NCBI RefSeq assembly: GCF_029309905.1
Contig: NZ_JARBJP010000001.1
Location: 124,001 to 188,000 of the forward strand
Direction of reading: 5' to 3'
Length of the DNA: 64,000 nt
DNA from: Brytella acorum
GTDB lineage: Bacteria > Pseudomonadota > Alphaproteobacteria > Acetobacterales > Acetobacteraceae
In this document: positions 35,281 through 45,035 of the stretch, piece after piece
Numbering within the stretch: the first letter of the stretch is position 1
Layout of the letters: every line of letters begins with the position of its first letter
Translations under genes and position numbers: made by a program
The notes under the pieces: generated by a model
What the model was told of the DNA's origin: nothing
The model's database searches: none
The model's input: the letters and a program-made list of their open reading frames with translations, nothing else

Positions 35281-35877
35281 TTGAGCGAGAATACCGATCG
35301 GACGAGCCCCGCAAGCCTGATTCAGGCATCCTCCGGCCAGCAGGAATGTCCCGCCGGCCATCCGAAGCCGAAAAGGGAACGGGTTCTGCCCTTTCTCATC
35401 CAGCGCGACGGAACCTGGCTTTATCAAGGGAGCCCGATCCGGCGCAAGCCGATGGTCTGCCTGTTCTCTTCGATGCTGAAGCGCGATGTCGAGGGCACGT
35501 TCTGGCTCGAAACGCCTGCGGAAAGCGGCTCGATCCAGGTCGAGGACGCGCCGTTTCTGGCGGTCGAGCTGGATTTTCGGGGCAGTTGCGGCCGACACCA
35601 GACGCTGTGTTTCCGCACGAACGTGGATGAGGTGATCTGCGCGGGGCCTGATCATCCACTGGAAGTGGACTGGGATCGCCCCTGCTGCGAGGACCATGCG
35701 TCGATTCCCTATATCGTCATTCGCTGGGGCGAAGGTCGCTTTCCGTTGCTCGCCCGCCTGGCGCGGCCTGTCTATTACGAACTCGCGGCCCTCGCGGTTC
35801 CCGGCCATGTCGAAGGACGTCCGTGCCTCGGAGTCTGGAGCCAGGACTGTTTCTTTCCGCTGGCCCGTCAGCCCTGA
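35281..35877 (+). CDS. DUF1285 family protein
   Basis: 198-residue cytoplasmic protein of the DUF1285 family, recognised by LPFLIQRDGTWLYQGSPIRR, MVCLFSSMLKRD, and VEDAPFLAVELDF. These form two small beta-barrel-like domains. No catalytic residues are known. The start is TTG at 35281 with GGAG six bases before it; the frame is open much further upstream, but that part is antisense to moxR. It sits between the divergent MoxR operon and the CCA-enzyme gene, 16 bases upstream of the latter, an arrangement common in alphaproteobacteria. Confidence 0.88.
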   Translation: MSENTDRTSPASLIQASSGQQECPAGHPKPKRERVLPFLIQRDGTWLYQGSPIRRKPMVCLFSSMLKRDVEGTFWLETPAESGSIQVEDAPFLAVELDFRGSCGRHQTLCFRTNVDEVICAGPDHPLEVDWDRPCCEDHASIPYIVIRWGEGRFPLLARLARPVYYELAALAVPGHVEGRPCLGVWSQDCFFPLARQP

Positions 35878-35893
35878 CCCGGGTCGGTTGCCC

Positions 35894-37093
35894 GTGAACC
35901 CCGAAAATCTTCTTGCGGCCCTTCCGGAGCGACGGGGGCTGGATCACCTGTGGCGCAGCTTGCCGGATGCCCGGCTGGTGGGTGGCTGCGTGCGTGATCT
36001 GCTGTGTGGCGCGCCTGTGCATGATTACGACCTCGCGACGCCGGAAGCGCCGGAACAGGTGATGGCGCTTCTCGATGCGACCGGGATCAAGGTCGTGCCC
36101 ACGGGGCTCGCGCATGGCACGGTTACGGCCGTCATCGCGGGCAGGCCTTACGAAATCACGACGTTGCGCCGTGACGAGGAGACGGATGGCCGTCATGCGG
36201 TCGTTCGCTGGACGCGGGACTGGGCCGAAGACGCGGCGCGGCGGGATTTCACGATCAATGCGATGTCTCTCGACCGAAACGGACAGGTTCATGACTATTT
36301 CGGCGGCGTGGACGATCTGGCCGCGAGACGCGTCCGGTTCGTGGGCGAGGCCTCGCGGCGGATCGCGGAAGACGCCTTGCGGATCCTGCGGTTCTTTCGT
36401 TTCGATGCTCGCTATGGCGGCACCGTGCCGGATGGGGAAGCGCTGGCGGCCATAACGTCGGATGTGTCGCGTCTGGGCGCCCTGTCCGCCGAGCGCGTCG
36501 CCGGAGAACTGCTGCGTATTCTGGAGGGGCCGCGCGTTTTGGACGTCGTGGCGCGTATGATGGAATGCGGGGCTCTGTCGCGCATCCTTGCGGCTCCCCA
36601 TCTCGCGCCCCGGCGTCTTGAACGTCTCATGGCGACCGGCGCGCCACCGGATGCGATCCTGCGTCTGGGCGTTCTTTGCGATGCCCCCGATACGGGCGAG
36701 CGGCTCAAACTTTCCAATGGCGTGCGCGCCCGTCTCGATGCGATGCGCCAGCCCGGCTTCCTGACGCCGGACGCCTCCGATGACGATCTGCGCCGGGCGC
36801 TTGCGACCACGCGGCTGGACTGGCTCATGGATGGCGTATGGATCGCCCAGGCCGATCGTCTTGGAAGGGCGGACCCGGCATGGGATGCTCTGCGCGCCCG
36901 GCTGGCGGCCATTCCACATCCGGTTTTTCCGCTGTCGGGGCGAGACGTTCTGGAGGCCGGGGGCGTGGCCGGTCCGGGTGTGGGGGCTGTTTTACGCGTC
37001 GTGGAAGCCTGGTGGATGAGCGAGGGATGCAGGCCGGGGCGCGTGGCCTGTCTGATACATTTGGAAAACGCGATGGCCGCGCGGACCGTCTGA
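35894..37093 (+). CDS. cca: CCA tRNA nucleotidyltransferase / poly(A) polymerase family
   Basis: 399-residue class II nucleotidyltransferase that adds or repairs the 3' CCA of tRNA. The head domain has LVGGCVRDLL and the metal-binding VHDYDLAT (D-x-D). The conserved RRDFTINAM motif follows, then ARRVRFVGEASRRIAEDALRILRFFRF, which is typical of the neck. The GTG at 35894 is chosen because the protein then starts shortly before the head motif; the longer frame overlaps DUF1285 and is non-native. Whether it adds CCA alone or poly(A) cannot be decided by sight. Confidence 0.92.
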   Translation: MNPENLLAALPERRGLDHLWRSLPDARLVGGCVRDLLCGAPVHDYDLATPEAPEQVMALLDATGIKVVPTGLAHGTVTAVIAGRPYEITTLRRDEETDGRHAVVRWTRDWAEDAARRDFTINAMSLDRNGQVHDYFGGVDDLAARRVRFVGEASRRIAEDALRILRFFRFDARYGGTVPDGEALAAITSDVSRLGALSAERVAGELLRILEGPRVLDVVARMMECGALSRILAAPHLAPRRLERLMATGAPPDAILRLGVLCDAPDTGERLKLSNGVRARLDAMRQPGFLTPDASDDDLRRALATTRLDWLMDGVWIAQADRLGRADPAWDALRARLAAIPHPVFPLSGRDVLEAGGVAGPGVGAVLRVVEAWWMSEGCRPGRVACLIHLENAMAARTV

Positions 37094-37141
37094 CATCGGC
37101 ACAGCCTTCCCTGCGTCACGCGGGAGAGGTAGTAGGGGCGA

Positions 37142-38938
37142 ATGAACGCGCATCCCCTCAAGACAGGCAGGCTGTCGCCGCCCGAAAAGATCGATCCGGT
37201 GGCGCCCCGCGGTCGGCAGATGCTTCGGCGCGTCTGGCGTGAGGAAATCGCCAGACTGCCAGGGCATATCGCGCTGGTCGTCGGCCTGACCGTGGTCACC
37301 GCGGGGATGACGGCGCTCTATCCGCTGATCATCAAGCGCGCCGTCGATATGTTCGCGGCCCACGATCCCCGCATCCTTTATCAGGTGCCGTCTCTCGTCG
37401 TGGCCGTGGTCGCCGTGAAGGCAGCCGCCCAGTACGGCCAGACGATTTCCGTGCAGTCCCTCGTGCTCGCGGTCATCCGTGACCTGCAGGAGCGCATGTT
37501 CAGCCATGCCCTGCGAGCCGATATCGCGCGCATCGAGAGCGAAGCCCCGGCCCAGTGGGCCACGCGCTTCACCACGGATGCGATCTCGATCCGCGAAGCC
37601 ATGGGACGCGCGGTCAATGCGCTCGGCGATGTCGTGACCGTCATCGGCCTCGTCGTGGCGATGATCATCGCCGACTGGGAACTCAGCCTGATCGCTCTGG
37701 TGCTCTATCCGGTCGCCGCCGTGCCGGTTCAACGGCTTGGCAAGCGTATTCGCCGCGCTTCCGGCGGCATGCAGGAGCAGATCGGCAGCACGGCCGCGCT
37801 GCTCAACGAGAGCTTCGCCCTGGCCCGCCAGGTGCGTATCTATCGCATGGAAGAAGCGGAAACGCAGCGTGTCGACCAGTCGCTGAACCTGCTGCACAAC
37901 GCCTTCCTGCGTATTGCCGTCGGACGCGCGCGCGTCGATCCGGTTCTCGAGGTGCTCGGCGGCGCGGCCATCGCCGCCGTTCTTGGCTTCGCCGGATGGC
38001 GGGCCGCAACCGGCGGCGCCTCGCTTGGCGGATTCACGGCCTTCATCACCGCGCTTTTTGCCGCATCCCGTCCGCTACGGGCGCTTGGTTCGCTCAACGC
38101 GGCCCTGCAGGAAGGTCTGGGGGGGCTACAACGTATTTTCAGCGTGATCGACGAACCTCCAGCGGTCGTCGAGCGGTCGAACCCTCGTCCGCTTCCTGCG
38201 GGACATGGTCATCTTGTTTTCGATGACGTCCAGTTTGTCTACCCTGATGGACGGATCGGCCTCGACCGCCTGTCTTTCGACGTCCGGCCGGGCACGACCG
38301 TGGCCCTTGTCGGGCCGTCGGGAGCTGGCAAATCGACGGCGTTGTCCCTCGTGCCGCGTCTGCACGATGTCAGCCAGGGAGCCATCACACTCGATGGCGT
38401 CGATCTGCGCGATCTGAGCCTGGGTGGTCTGCGGGATGCCATTGCCTATGTCAGTCAGGAAACGACTCTTTTCGATATTTCCGTGTTCGACAACATCCGC
38501 ATCGGTCGTCCCGCGGCGACGCGCGAAGAAGTGGAGGCCGCGGCTTCCATGGCTGCGGTCGATTTCATAGCGACTTTGCCCAACGGGCTCGATACCCGCG
38601 TCGGCACGGGCGGACAGCGTCTGTCCGGAGGTCAACGTCAACGCGTCGCGCTGGCGCGTGCGCTGCTGCGCGATCCGAGGCTCCTGCTGCTCGACGAAGC
38701 CACGAGTGCGCTGGACGCCGAGAGCGAGGCCAAAGTTCAGAGAACCCTTCTGGAACTGCGCCGGGACCGCACGACGCTCATCGTCGCCCATCGCCTGGCG
38801 ACCGTGCAGTCGGCGGATATGATTGTCGTGATGGATCATGGGCGCGCCATTCAGGCGGGCACACATGCTGAACTCCTGCGCGGAGACGGGCTTTATGCGC
38901 GTATGGTCCGCAACCAGTCGCTCGAGCTGGCCCTATAG
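37142..38938 (+). CDS. ABC exporter, fused permease-ATPase (MsbA-like)
   Basis: 598-residue half-transporter with six membrane helices (about 45-320) and a C-terminal nucleotide-binding domain. It has Walker A VGPSGAGKST, signature LSGGQRQRVALARALL, Walker B LLLLDEATSALDA and H-loop IVAHRLATV. It would homodimerise and export a lipid or drug; MsbA/ATM-like families are possible. AGGGGCGA precedes the ATG at 37142. It is 48 bases after cca, and its 3' end overlaps the convergent rppH stop by six bases. Confidence 0.92.
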   Translation: MNAHPLKTGRLSPPEKIDPVAPRGRQMLRRVWREEIARLPGHIALVVGLTVVTAGMTALYPLIIKRAVDMFAAHDPRILYQVPSLVVAVVAVKAAAQYGQTISVQSLVLAVIRDLQERMFSHALRADIARIESEAPAQWATRFTTDAISIREAMGRAVNALGDVVTVIGLVVAMIIADWELSLIALVLYPVAAVPVQRLGKRIRRASGGMQEQIGSTAALLNESFALARQVRIYRMEEAETQRVDQSLNLLHNAFLRIAVGRARVDPVLEVLGGAAIAAVLGFAGWRAATGGASLGGFTAFITALFAASRPLRALGSLNAALQEGLGGLQRIFSVIDEPPAVVERSNPRPLPAGHGHLVFDDVQFVYPDGRIGLDRLSFDVRPGTTVALVGPSGAGKSTALSLVPRLHDVSQGAITLDGVDLRDLSLGGLRDAIAYVSQETTLFDISVFDNIRIGRPAATREEVEAAASMAAVDFIATLPNGLDTRVGTGGQRLSGGQRQRVALARALLRDPRLLLLDEATSALDAESEAKVQRTLLELRRDRTTLIVAHRLATVQSADMIVVMDHGRAIQAGTHAELLRGDGLYARMVRNQSLELAL

Positions 38939-39415
38939 AGGCGGCGCCAGAGCGGAAAGCGCGGGAAGGAGCGTTTCATAGATGGGTTTCTTGAAACCGA
39001 GATTGAAGTCCGGAACATCGGTGGGAAGGACCCATTGCCAGCGGTCGAACTCCGCGGGCAGATGCTGGTCCAGTCGGATGTCGCGGTCCGTGCCGAGAAA
39101 GCGCAGGGCGTACCAGCGCTGGGTCTGTCCCCTGTAGCGGCCGCCGAGCGCCTTGCCGATCAGGTGGTCGGGCAGATCGTAGGATATCCACTCGGGATAT
39201 ACGCCGAGCACGACAGCGTTGGCCGTGCCGATTTCTTCGCCCAGCTCGCGCATGATTGCCCGATCGGGGTCTTCGCCATCATCGATGCCACCCTGGGGAC
39301 ATTGCCAGATGCCCTCCGCCATGTCGCTGCGGCGCGCCAGAAACAGATCACCTCTGGCGTTGAACAGCATCGCGCCGACATTGCGTCGATAAGGCAGGGA
39401 TCGAGGATCGGTCAT
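38933..39415 (-). CDS. rppH: RNA pyrophosphohydrolase (Nudix)
   Basis: 160-residue Nudix hydrolase that removes pyrophosphate from 5'-triphosphorylated RNA and so starts mRNA decay. The Nudix box is complete: GGIDDGEDPDRAIMRELGEE (about 42-61). RppH-type flanks YRRNVGAMLFN, WQCPQGGI and TQRWYALRFLG support this assignment rather than another Nudix enzyme. Its ATG overlaps the stop of the deacetylase-like gene by four bases (39412-39415). Confidence 0.93.
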   Translation of the reverse strand: MTDPRSLPYRRNVGAMLFNARGDLFLARRSDMAEGIWQCPQGGIDDGEDPDRAIMRELGEEIGTANAVVLGVYPEWISYDLPDHLIGKALGGRYRGQTQRWYALRFLGTDRDIRLDQHLPAEFDRWQWVLPTDVPDFNLGFKKPIYETLLPALSALAPPL

Positions 39416-40401
39416 GTGGGATTTCCTGCATCGTGCGAGGCGTCCTGCACGAAGCCGTCAGGCGCGAGCATGCGGCTCGGGGCGACGAGCGTGATTCCCT
39501 GTTTCGTCAGATCCGTACTCCACGCCTTGAGCGCGGTGATGCCCGATGGCGTGACGGTATCGGTAACCGACAGCACATATTCGCCGTGTATGGCGCGGTC
39601 GGTCAGTTGCGAAAGTGCCCGTGTAATCGTGGCGCCATCCGCATCGAGATGAATGGTCGAATCGGAACGCAGATCATGGGCGATGCCTGGCCTCTGATCG
39701 CCATTGACCAAAACCAGCAATCCATCGTGCGTGACCACATGCGCGATGGGAGGGAAATCAGGAGAGGCCGCGTAACCCGGCGCGGAGGGCGCATCCCGCT
39801 GAATGGTATCGGCAACCGAGATGCCCGTGATGCCGGGCGCGCGCTCCAGATTCCAGCGAAGGGCTTCGAGATCCTGGGCAGGATTATTGCCATAGCCCAG
39901 AGCATGAGGGCCAACGGCCGTGTCGTCCGGCGAAGCGCCCTGAACGGGGAGGTCGAGATAAACCTCATGACCAGCCGCTTTGGCGCGTTGGATCAGGGCG
40001 GGAAGATCATGCAGATAGGGCGAGACGAGCAGCCCGATTTCCGGCGGCAGTTCGTTGAGGACACGCTCTGAAAGTTCTGAGGCATAGCCAAAGCCGCCCA
40101 GAACGACCGCGACATGCGGACCCGTGACAGCCGGGAGCACTTTGGGCGGTGGCTCCGTCCTGGTCGCATGTTCCGTAAAAGGAAGCGGAGGCGGCATTTT
40201 CGCGTCCTTACCGGCCTTGGACACGGAGGCTATGGGAGACGGTGTCGTTTTGCCGCCCATCCATGCCAGTCCGCCGATTCCGGCCACGCCACCGACCGCC
40301 ACTATGCCCCAGAAGCAGAGCAGGGCGCGGCCCGCCATGGGAAGGCGGCTCCATAGTCCGGCTGAAGGACGGCGAGAGTCGCGCGGATTATCTGGGGGCA
40401 T
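39412..40401 (-). CDS. divergent polysaccharide deacetylase family protein (DUF610)
   Basis: 329 residues with one N-terminal membrane anchor (about 26-47) and a periplasmic NodB-like fold of the divergent polysaccharide deacetylase family (HVAVVLGGFGYASELSERVL, EVYLDLPVQG, ITGISVADTI). The typical metal-binding Asp-Asp of active deacetylases is replaced by GGF at the first strand, so catalysis is doubtful. In alphaproteobacteria this gene regularly follows envC-ctpA and is linked to peptidoglycan remodelling. It overlaps the ctpA stop by 14 bases. Confidence 0.85.
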   Translation of the reverse strand: MPPDNPRDSRRPSAGLWSRLPMAGRALLCFWGIVAVGGVAGIGGLAWMGGKTTPSPIASVSKAGKDAKMPPPLPFTEHATRTEPPPKVLPAVTGPHVAVVLGGFGYASELSERVLNELPPEIGLLVSPYLHDLPALIQRAKAAGHEVYLDLPVQGASPDDTAVGPHALGYGNNPAQDLEALRWNLERAPGITGISVADTIQRDAPSAPGYAASPDFPPIAHVVTHDGLLVLVNGDQRPGIAHDLRSDSTIHLDADGATITRALSQLTDRAIHGEYVLSVTDTVTPSGITALKAWSTDLTKQGITLVAPSRMLAPDGFVQDASHDAGNPT

Positions 40402-41845
40402 GCGGGACGGCTGGGACGGGGGCGCCCCCCTTGGCGCTGCTTGCGGTCGTGGCGACGCCTGGCAGGTTGCCTGGCGGCATTCCGGCCATGGCCCGTACGA
40501 CGCGCAGTCCCTGCTGGAGCTGGTAATCGGTGTCGGGCTTCGTGATGTCGAACGTCGGCCAGTTATCGGGCGGCGTTTCCTTGACTGTGGAGATCATGGG
40601 TGGAAGATCCGTCCGTGACGGCGCTTTGCCGTGGGTGCCGCCGGTATTGGTGATGATGTGCTTCAGGTCGGATTCGCGATAGCCGATCCCCTCGTCATCC
40701 TTGCTTTCCTTGACGGGCACGTCGGGCGCAATTCCAAGGCCCTGAATCGAGCGGCCGGATGGCGTATAGTAGCGCGCTGTCGTCAGGCGCACCGCGCCAT
40801 TGCCCGGAATCGGGATCAGGGACTGCACGGAGCCTTTTCCGAAGGAACGCTGTCCGACGAGGATGGCGCGCTGGTGGTCCTGCAAGGCGCCGGCGACGAT
40901 TTCACTGGCGGAGGCCGAGCCGCCATTGATCAGGACCACCATCGGAAGGTTGTCGGTGATGTCGGTGCCTTTGGCGTCCCAACGATGGTTGTTCTCCGGA
41001 TGACGTCCCTTCGTCGAGACGACTTCGCCCTCGGCAATGAAGTCGTCCGAAACGGCGACGGCCTGATCGAGCTTGCCGCCGGGATTGAGGCGCAGATCAA
41101 GGATAAGGCCGGACAGTTTGCCCCCGGCTTCCGCCTTCAGCTTGTCATAGGCCTTGTGCATGGCGGATTCGGCATCGTCGTCGAATTCGTTGAGGCGGAT
41201 ATAGCCGACCTTGCCGTAGAGCGCCGAGCGGACGACCTGAATATGAACCATCTCGCGCGTGATGGTGAATTTCAGCGGCTTGGGCGCCTTGGCTCGCAGG
41301 ATGGTCAACGTGATGGCGGTCCCGGGCTTGCCGCGCATCTTCGTGACGGCCTGATCGAGCGTCATGCCATCGAGGCTTTTGCCATCGACTTCGGTGATGA
41401 AGTCTCCGGGCTTGATCCCGGCCCGCGCGCCCGGCGTGCCTTCCATCGGAGACACGACACGCACATGGCCGTCCTGTTCCTGCACCTGAATGCCGAGACC
41501 GCCGAACTTGCCGGAGATCTCGACCTGCATGTCCTTGTACTGCTTCTCGGTCATGTAGGAACTGTGCGGATCGAGGTTGCCTACCAGCCCGTCGAGGGCA
41601 TTGGTGACCATGTCCTTGTCGCTGACCGGCTCGACATATTCGGTGCGCACGATGTCCATCACGCGACCGAGCAGCGTGAAGAGACGGAGCGTTTCCGCAC
41701 TGTTGGTCTTGCCCGCGTCTTCGGCCCAGGCCGGTGTCCCGAGCAGATGCATGAAGGCGGGAGCGGCCTTCTGTTCAAACGACGGGCCGACGGTGATACC
41801 CGCCAGAAAGACCGTGCCGAGCAGGAGACCCGTGCGGAGCTTCAT
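40388..41845 (-). CDS. ctpA: carboxyl-terminal processing protease (S41)
   Basis: 485 residues from the ATG at 41845, chosen because GAGGA lies nine bases before it; the open frame extends to 41992 with an unlikely tail. An N-terminal anchor/signal segment is followed by a PDZ domain (about 100-180, FGGLGIQVQEQDGHVRVVSP). The S41 protease core has catalytic Ser in GGSASASEIVAGAL and Lys in RSFGKGSVQSL. The C-terminus is Pro/Ala-rich. Periplasmic processing protease, possibly acting with the EnvC-type protein in cell-wall control. Confidence 0.92.
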   Translation of the reverse strand: MKLRTGLLLGTVFLAGITVGPSFEQKAAPAFMHLLGTPAWAEDAGKTNSAETLRLFTLLGRVMDIVRTEYVEPVSDKDMVTNALDGLVGNLDPHSSYMTEKQYKDMQVEISGKFGGLGIQVQEQDGHVRVVSPMEGTPGARAGIKPGDFITEVDGKSLDGMTLDQAVTKMRGKPGTAITLTILRAKAPKPLKFTITREMVHIQVVRSALYGKVGYIRLNEFDDDAESAMHKAYDKLKAEAGGKLSGLILDLRLNPGGKLDQAVAVSDDFIAEGEVVSTKGRHPENNHRWDAKGTDITDNLPMVVLINGGSASASEIVAGALQDHQRAILVGQRSFGKGSVQSLIPIPGNGAVRLTTARYYTPSGRSIQGLGIAPDVPVKESKDDEGIGYRESDLKHIITNTGGTHGKAPSRTDLPPMISTVKETPPDNWPTFDITKPDTDYQLQQGLRVVRAMAGMPPGNLPGVATTASSAKGGAPVPAVPHAPR

Positions 41846-42043
41846 CAATCTCATTCCTCGAAACCACCCTCTCCCCAGCGTACGCCACAGCGGAATGCCA
41901 TTGGGTCGTCGCAAGCTAGGTGGCGGGTCGTTACCAAAGCTATAACGCGACGAGCATAGCGTGTCGAAGCGGAGAGCAAAACTCCCGTTCAACGAAGTAT
42001 GTCGCTCACGAAGGCGAAGATATGGGGAAGAGAGCCTGAAGAG

Positions 42044-42066
42044 GATGCGCCCCGTCGGGGCGCATC
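42044..42066. terminator. GC-rich hairpin downstream of the phosphate transporter gene
   Basis: A perfect ten-bp stem GATGCGCCCC / GGGGCGCATC with a three-base loop. It has a pyrimidine-rich but not T-run tail on the minus strand. It is about 70 bases after the transporter stop, so it could terminate that transcript; the lack of a T-run lowers confidence. Confidence 0.4.
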
Positions 42067-42134
42067 AGGGGAGCGTGGATGTGCGGCCATGTTGCGGCCG
42101 TCGCTACGCTCCCGGTGACGAATGACGCTCTGGA

Positions 42135-43484
42135 TCAGGCCAGAATGTAGAACACGATAGCCGAGATTGTGATCGTCACGGGCAGGGTCGTGATCCATGC
42201 CAGGCCGATCTTGCGCAGGGTGCGCATGTTCACGCCCGTTCCCGCCGCAACCATGGTGCCCGCGACGCCGGAAGTGATGATGTGCGTGGTGGAAACCGGA
42301 AGCCCGGTATATCCGGCGGTCGCGATCAGTCCGGCGCCCACGATTTCCGACGCCGCGCCCTGGGCTGGCGTGAGGTGCTGCTTGCCGATGCCCTCGCCCA
42401 GCGTCTGCACGATGCGGCGATAGCCGACCATCGTCCCGATACCAAGGCAGAGCGCGCTGAGAATCCGAACCCAGAGCGGCGCGTATTCGACAGACGGACG
42501 CAACTGCTTGGCGAGTTTGGTTGCCGTGTTCTTCTCGTCCTGGGAAGCTGCCGGGTTTGCGGCGACGTCACGCACGCCGGACAGGATTTCATACAGGTCG
42601 CCACGGATTTCCGCGGCCGAAGCCTTGTTTGAAGGATCGGCAAGCTGATCGATGGATGTCAGCGCATCCTTGCGAAAGGAATAGCGGTCATATTGCGCGA
42701 TGAGCGGGCGAGCCGTGTTGGCGATGGATGCCAGTTCGGTGCGGTTGATCGGGTGGTCCGGATTCGTCGCGAACGTGGCGGGCATCAGTCCGATGATCGT
42801 CAGCATGATCAGGCCGATGCTCTTCTGACCGTCATTGCTGCCATGCGAGAAACTGACGGACGTGCATGTCAGGATCAGAAGGCCGCGCACGACGGGATGC
42901 GGCTTCTCGCCCGGCTTCGGCGGCGTATAAAGCGCCGGGAGGCGCACGGTATAGCGGATGGCCAGATAGGCGAGCAGAGCCAGGAAAAAGCCGAGCGGCG
43001 GCGAAATGAACAGCGCGCGCAGCACTTTCCAGATCTGGCTCCAGTCCACGCTGTGACCGAGCGCGCGGGCATGGAGAAAGGAATCGCCGATGGCGATGCC
43101 GATCAGGGCGCCGATCGTGCAATGCGAAGACGAGTTGGGAATGCCGAACCACCATGTCAGCAGGTTCCAGGCCAGCGCCGTTCCGAACAGGGCGACGAGC
43201 ATGGGAACGGCGGGGTTCCCGTTCGGCGGCGTCAGGACGTCCGGAGGCAGAAGCTCGACCAGGGCATAAGCCACGGAAATGCCGCCGAGAATCACGCCAA
43301 GGAGATTCATCAGCCCCGACCAGACGACAGCGACGCGTGGCTTGAGGGAGTTGGTGTAGATGACGGTCGCCACGGCATTGGCCGTGTCGTGAAATCCGTT
43401 GGCGAATTCGAAAATGCAAACGAGGAGGAAGCAGAGACCAAGTGCGATCATGGACCCTGCGGAATAAGGTGCGAACTGAAGCAT
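42135..43484 (-). CDS. pit: PiT family inorganic phosphate transporter
   Basis: 449-residue phosphate permease with ten to twelve membrane helices. The duplicated PiT signatures are visible as FANGFHDTANAVATVIYTNS (N-terminal half) and CTSVSFSHGSNDGQKSIGLI (second half), with GLPVSTTHIITSGVAGTMV near the C-terminus. A central soluble loop (about 250-340) is hydrophilic. It imports phosphate with a metal ion and proton. No phoU-like gene is adjacent. It sits between envC-like and ctpA genes that are usually neighbours. Confidence 0.93.
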   Translation of the reverse strand: MLQFAPYSAGSMIALGLCFLLVCIFEFANGFHDTANAVATVIYTNSLKPRVAVVWSGLMNLLGVILGGISVAYALVELLPPDVLTPPNGNPAVPMLVALFGTALAWNLLTWWFGIPNSSSHCTIGALIGIAIGDSFLHARALGHSVDWSQIWKVLRALFISPPLGFFLALLAYLAIRYTVRLPALYTPPKPGEKPHPVVRGLLILTCTSVSFSHGSNDGQKSIGLIMLTIIGLMPATFATNPDHPINRTELASIANTARPLIAQYDRYSFRKDALTSIDQLADPSNKASAAEIRGDLYEILSGVRDVAANPAASQDEKNTATKLAKQLRPSVEYAPLWVRILSALCLGIGTMVGYRRIVQTLGEGIGKQHLTPAQGAASEIVGAGLIATAGYTGLPVSTTHIITSGVAGTMVAAGTGVNMRTLRKIGLAWITTLPVTITISAIVFYILA

Positions 43485-43738
43485 CGAGCTCTTCTCATCC
43501 GTGCGGTGGCTGCCCCTCTTTTCTGTGATATCGGTTTCGCCGGGTAGACGGTTATGAATGGTTTCTTAAACTCTTCATAAATGGTCGGACCCGTTTTCAG
43601 AACGAAGAGGAGAGGTCGTTCAGCCGCTTGGCCTTTCTCCTGTCTGGGCGCGGATCACATTTCATGCCCGGAACAGACAGGCTCGTATATCACGCTCGGG
43701 TGGAGAAGCCTGGAAACCCGTGGGGAAACCGTCGTGTT

Positions 43739-44980
43739 TCAGAAAAAGGGTCTTGGATCGACGGTCTGATCGCCGTGTCGCAACTGGACCATGAGCTGTC
43801 CGCCGGCGTCGGGCATCGTACCCAGGACCGTGTTTTTACGGACGGGGTCGGCGCTCGACGCCTCCAGTGTTCCGAAACCGGACAGCACGAAACGATAATG
43901 TCGTCCGCAATCGAGAATCACCATCTGCCCGTATGAACGAAACGCGCCCGCGTAATCGATGCGTCCGCTGCAAGGAGCGCGGACGGCCGCGTTACCGGGG
44001 GTCGTGTAGGTCATGCTCGTCGCCGGACCGGTCTGGGTTGACTGTCCCCAGGCGACGGCCACGGTTCCGGGAACGGGGGCATGTCCGCCACTTCGTGAGA
44101 CGACACCCGGTCCCGCACTCGCCTCCATCGCGCGCGCCTGCTGCCGCGCGCTGGAGGCGGCAGCATGGTCGTTGCGGGCCTTCAGCGCCCTGGCCTGCGC
44201 ATCCAGGCGGGCCATCTCCTCTTTTTCCGTCTGTTCGATCCGTGCGATGGCGTCCTGAAGGCTGGAGGCTCCCGCCGCTGCGGCGGCGACGGCTTTGCGC
44301 GCCTGCGCGGCTGTGTTCCGGTCGTGTTGTTCGGTGACGGCGGCCGCATGGGCGTTCGCCTGTGCGCGGTCGCGTTCGGATGCCTGCCGCGACCGTAACG
44401 TATCCAGAACTTTCCGTTTTTCGTTCAGCGCGTTCTGGTTTGCGATCTGTTCCGCCTGCTGTGCGTGCAGGGCGGCAATACTGCGCGCGGTCAGGCGCGC
44501 GTATCCGCTCAGGAAGGCGAGACCATCCACCGCGTCTTCAGGATTGGCCGAAGTCGAAATGACGGATGTCGCCGGAGCGCTCGACAGGCGCTGCGCGAGG
44601 GGAAGCATCCTCTGAATGGCCGCTGTCCGTCGCGCGATCCCGTCTTTCAGAACGGCCTGTTGTCGTTCAAGGGCCGCGATATCGCTCTCGATGGCCGCCA
44701 TATCGTGTTCAGTCTGTCGGAGGACCGCGGCATCCTGTGCGGAAATCGTGGTCAGGGCGCGGGTCCGCGCGGTGTCCTGAACCACCTGGGTCTGCGCAGC
44801 TCGCTGAGCGGTCTGCTTATCTTTGAGGAGAGCGGCCTGTGCGGCCTGCTGGCGCAGGAGCGCCTCACGCGCGGCGCGGGTGGTCGCGAGATCCGGGGAA
44901 GGTGTCTGCCTTGTCTCTCCATGGACGCGATGATGGCGCCGCGTCGTCGCGTGGCCGCCATGGAACTGAAAAAGCACCAT
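43739..44980 (-). CDS. EnvC-like murein hydrolase activator (degenerate LytM)
   Basis: 413 residues. A long Ala/Gln/Arg-rich coiled coil (about 35-290) precedes a C-terminal LytM/M23-like domain (about 310-410, AVRAPCSGRIDYAGAFRSYG). The zinc ligands of active M23 enzymes are absent: the H-x3-D position reads TYTTPGN and the final H-x-H reads YRFVLSG. This is the pattern of EnvC-type activators, which regulate amidases without cutting. With the ATG at 44980 the signal peptide is poor; a CTG 15 codons upstream would add PRRVKHVIRAAFIAMVL. It starts 55 bases after gpmI. Confidence 0.82.
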   Translation of the reverse strand: MVLFQFHGGHATTRRHHRVHGETRQTPSPDLATTRAAREALLRQQAAQAALLKDKQTAQRAAQTQVVQDTARTRALTTISAQDAAVLRQTEHDMAAIESDIAALERQQAVLKDGIARRTAAIQRMLPLAQRLSSAPATSVISTSANPEDAVDGLAFLSGYARLTARSIAALHAQQAEQIANQNALNEKRKVLDTLRSRQASERDRAQANAHAAAVTEQHDRNTAAQARKAVAAAAAGASSLQDAIARIEQTEKEEMARLDAQARALKARNDHAAASSARQQARAMEASAGPGVVSRSGGHAPVPGTVAVAWGQSTQTGPATSMTYTTPGNAAVRAPCSGRIDYAGAFRSYGQMVILDCGRHYRFVLSGFGTLEASSADPVRKNTVLGTMPDAGGQLMVQLRHGDQTVDPRPFF

Positions 44981-45035
44981 GGCGATAAAAGCCGCGCGGA
45001 TAACGTGTTTGACGCGACGAGGCAGGATCGGGTGC

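Noticed and set aside
43485-43738. Possible gene or structured RNA between pit and the envC-like gene
   Set aside because: Only short shadow frames are present. An imperfect AGGAGAGG/CCTTTCTCCT pairing at about 43608-43649 is too weak to call a terminator.
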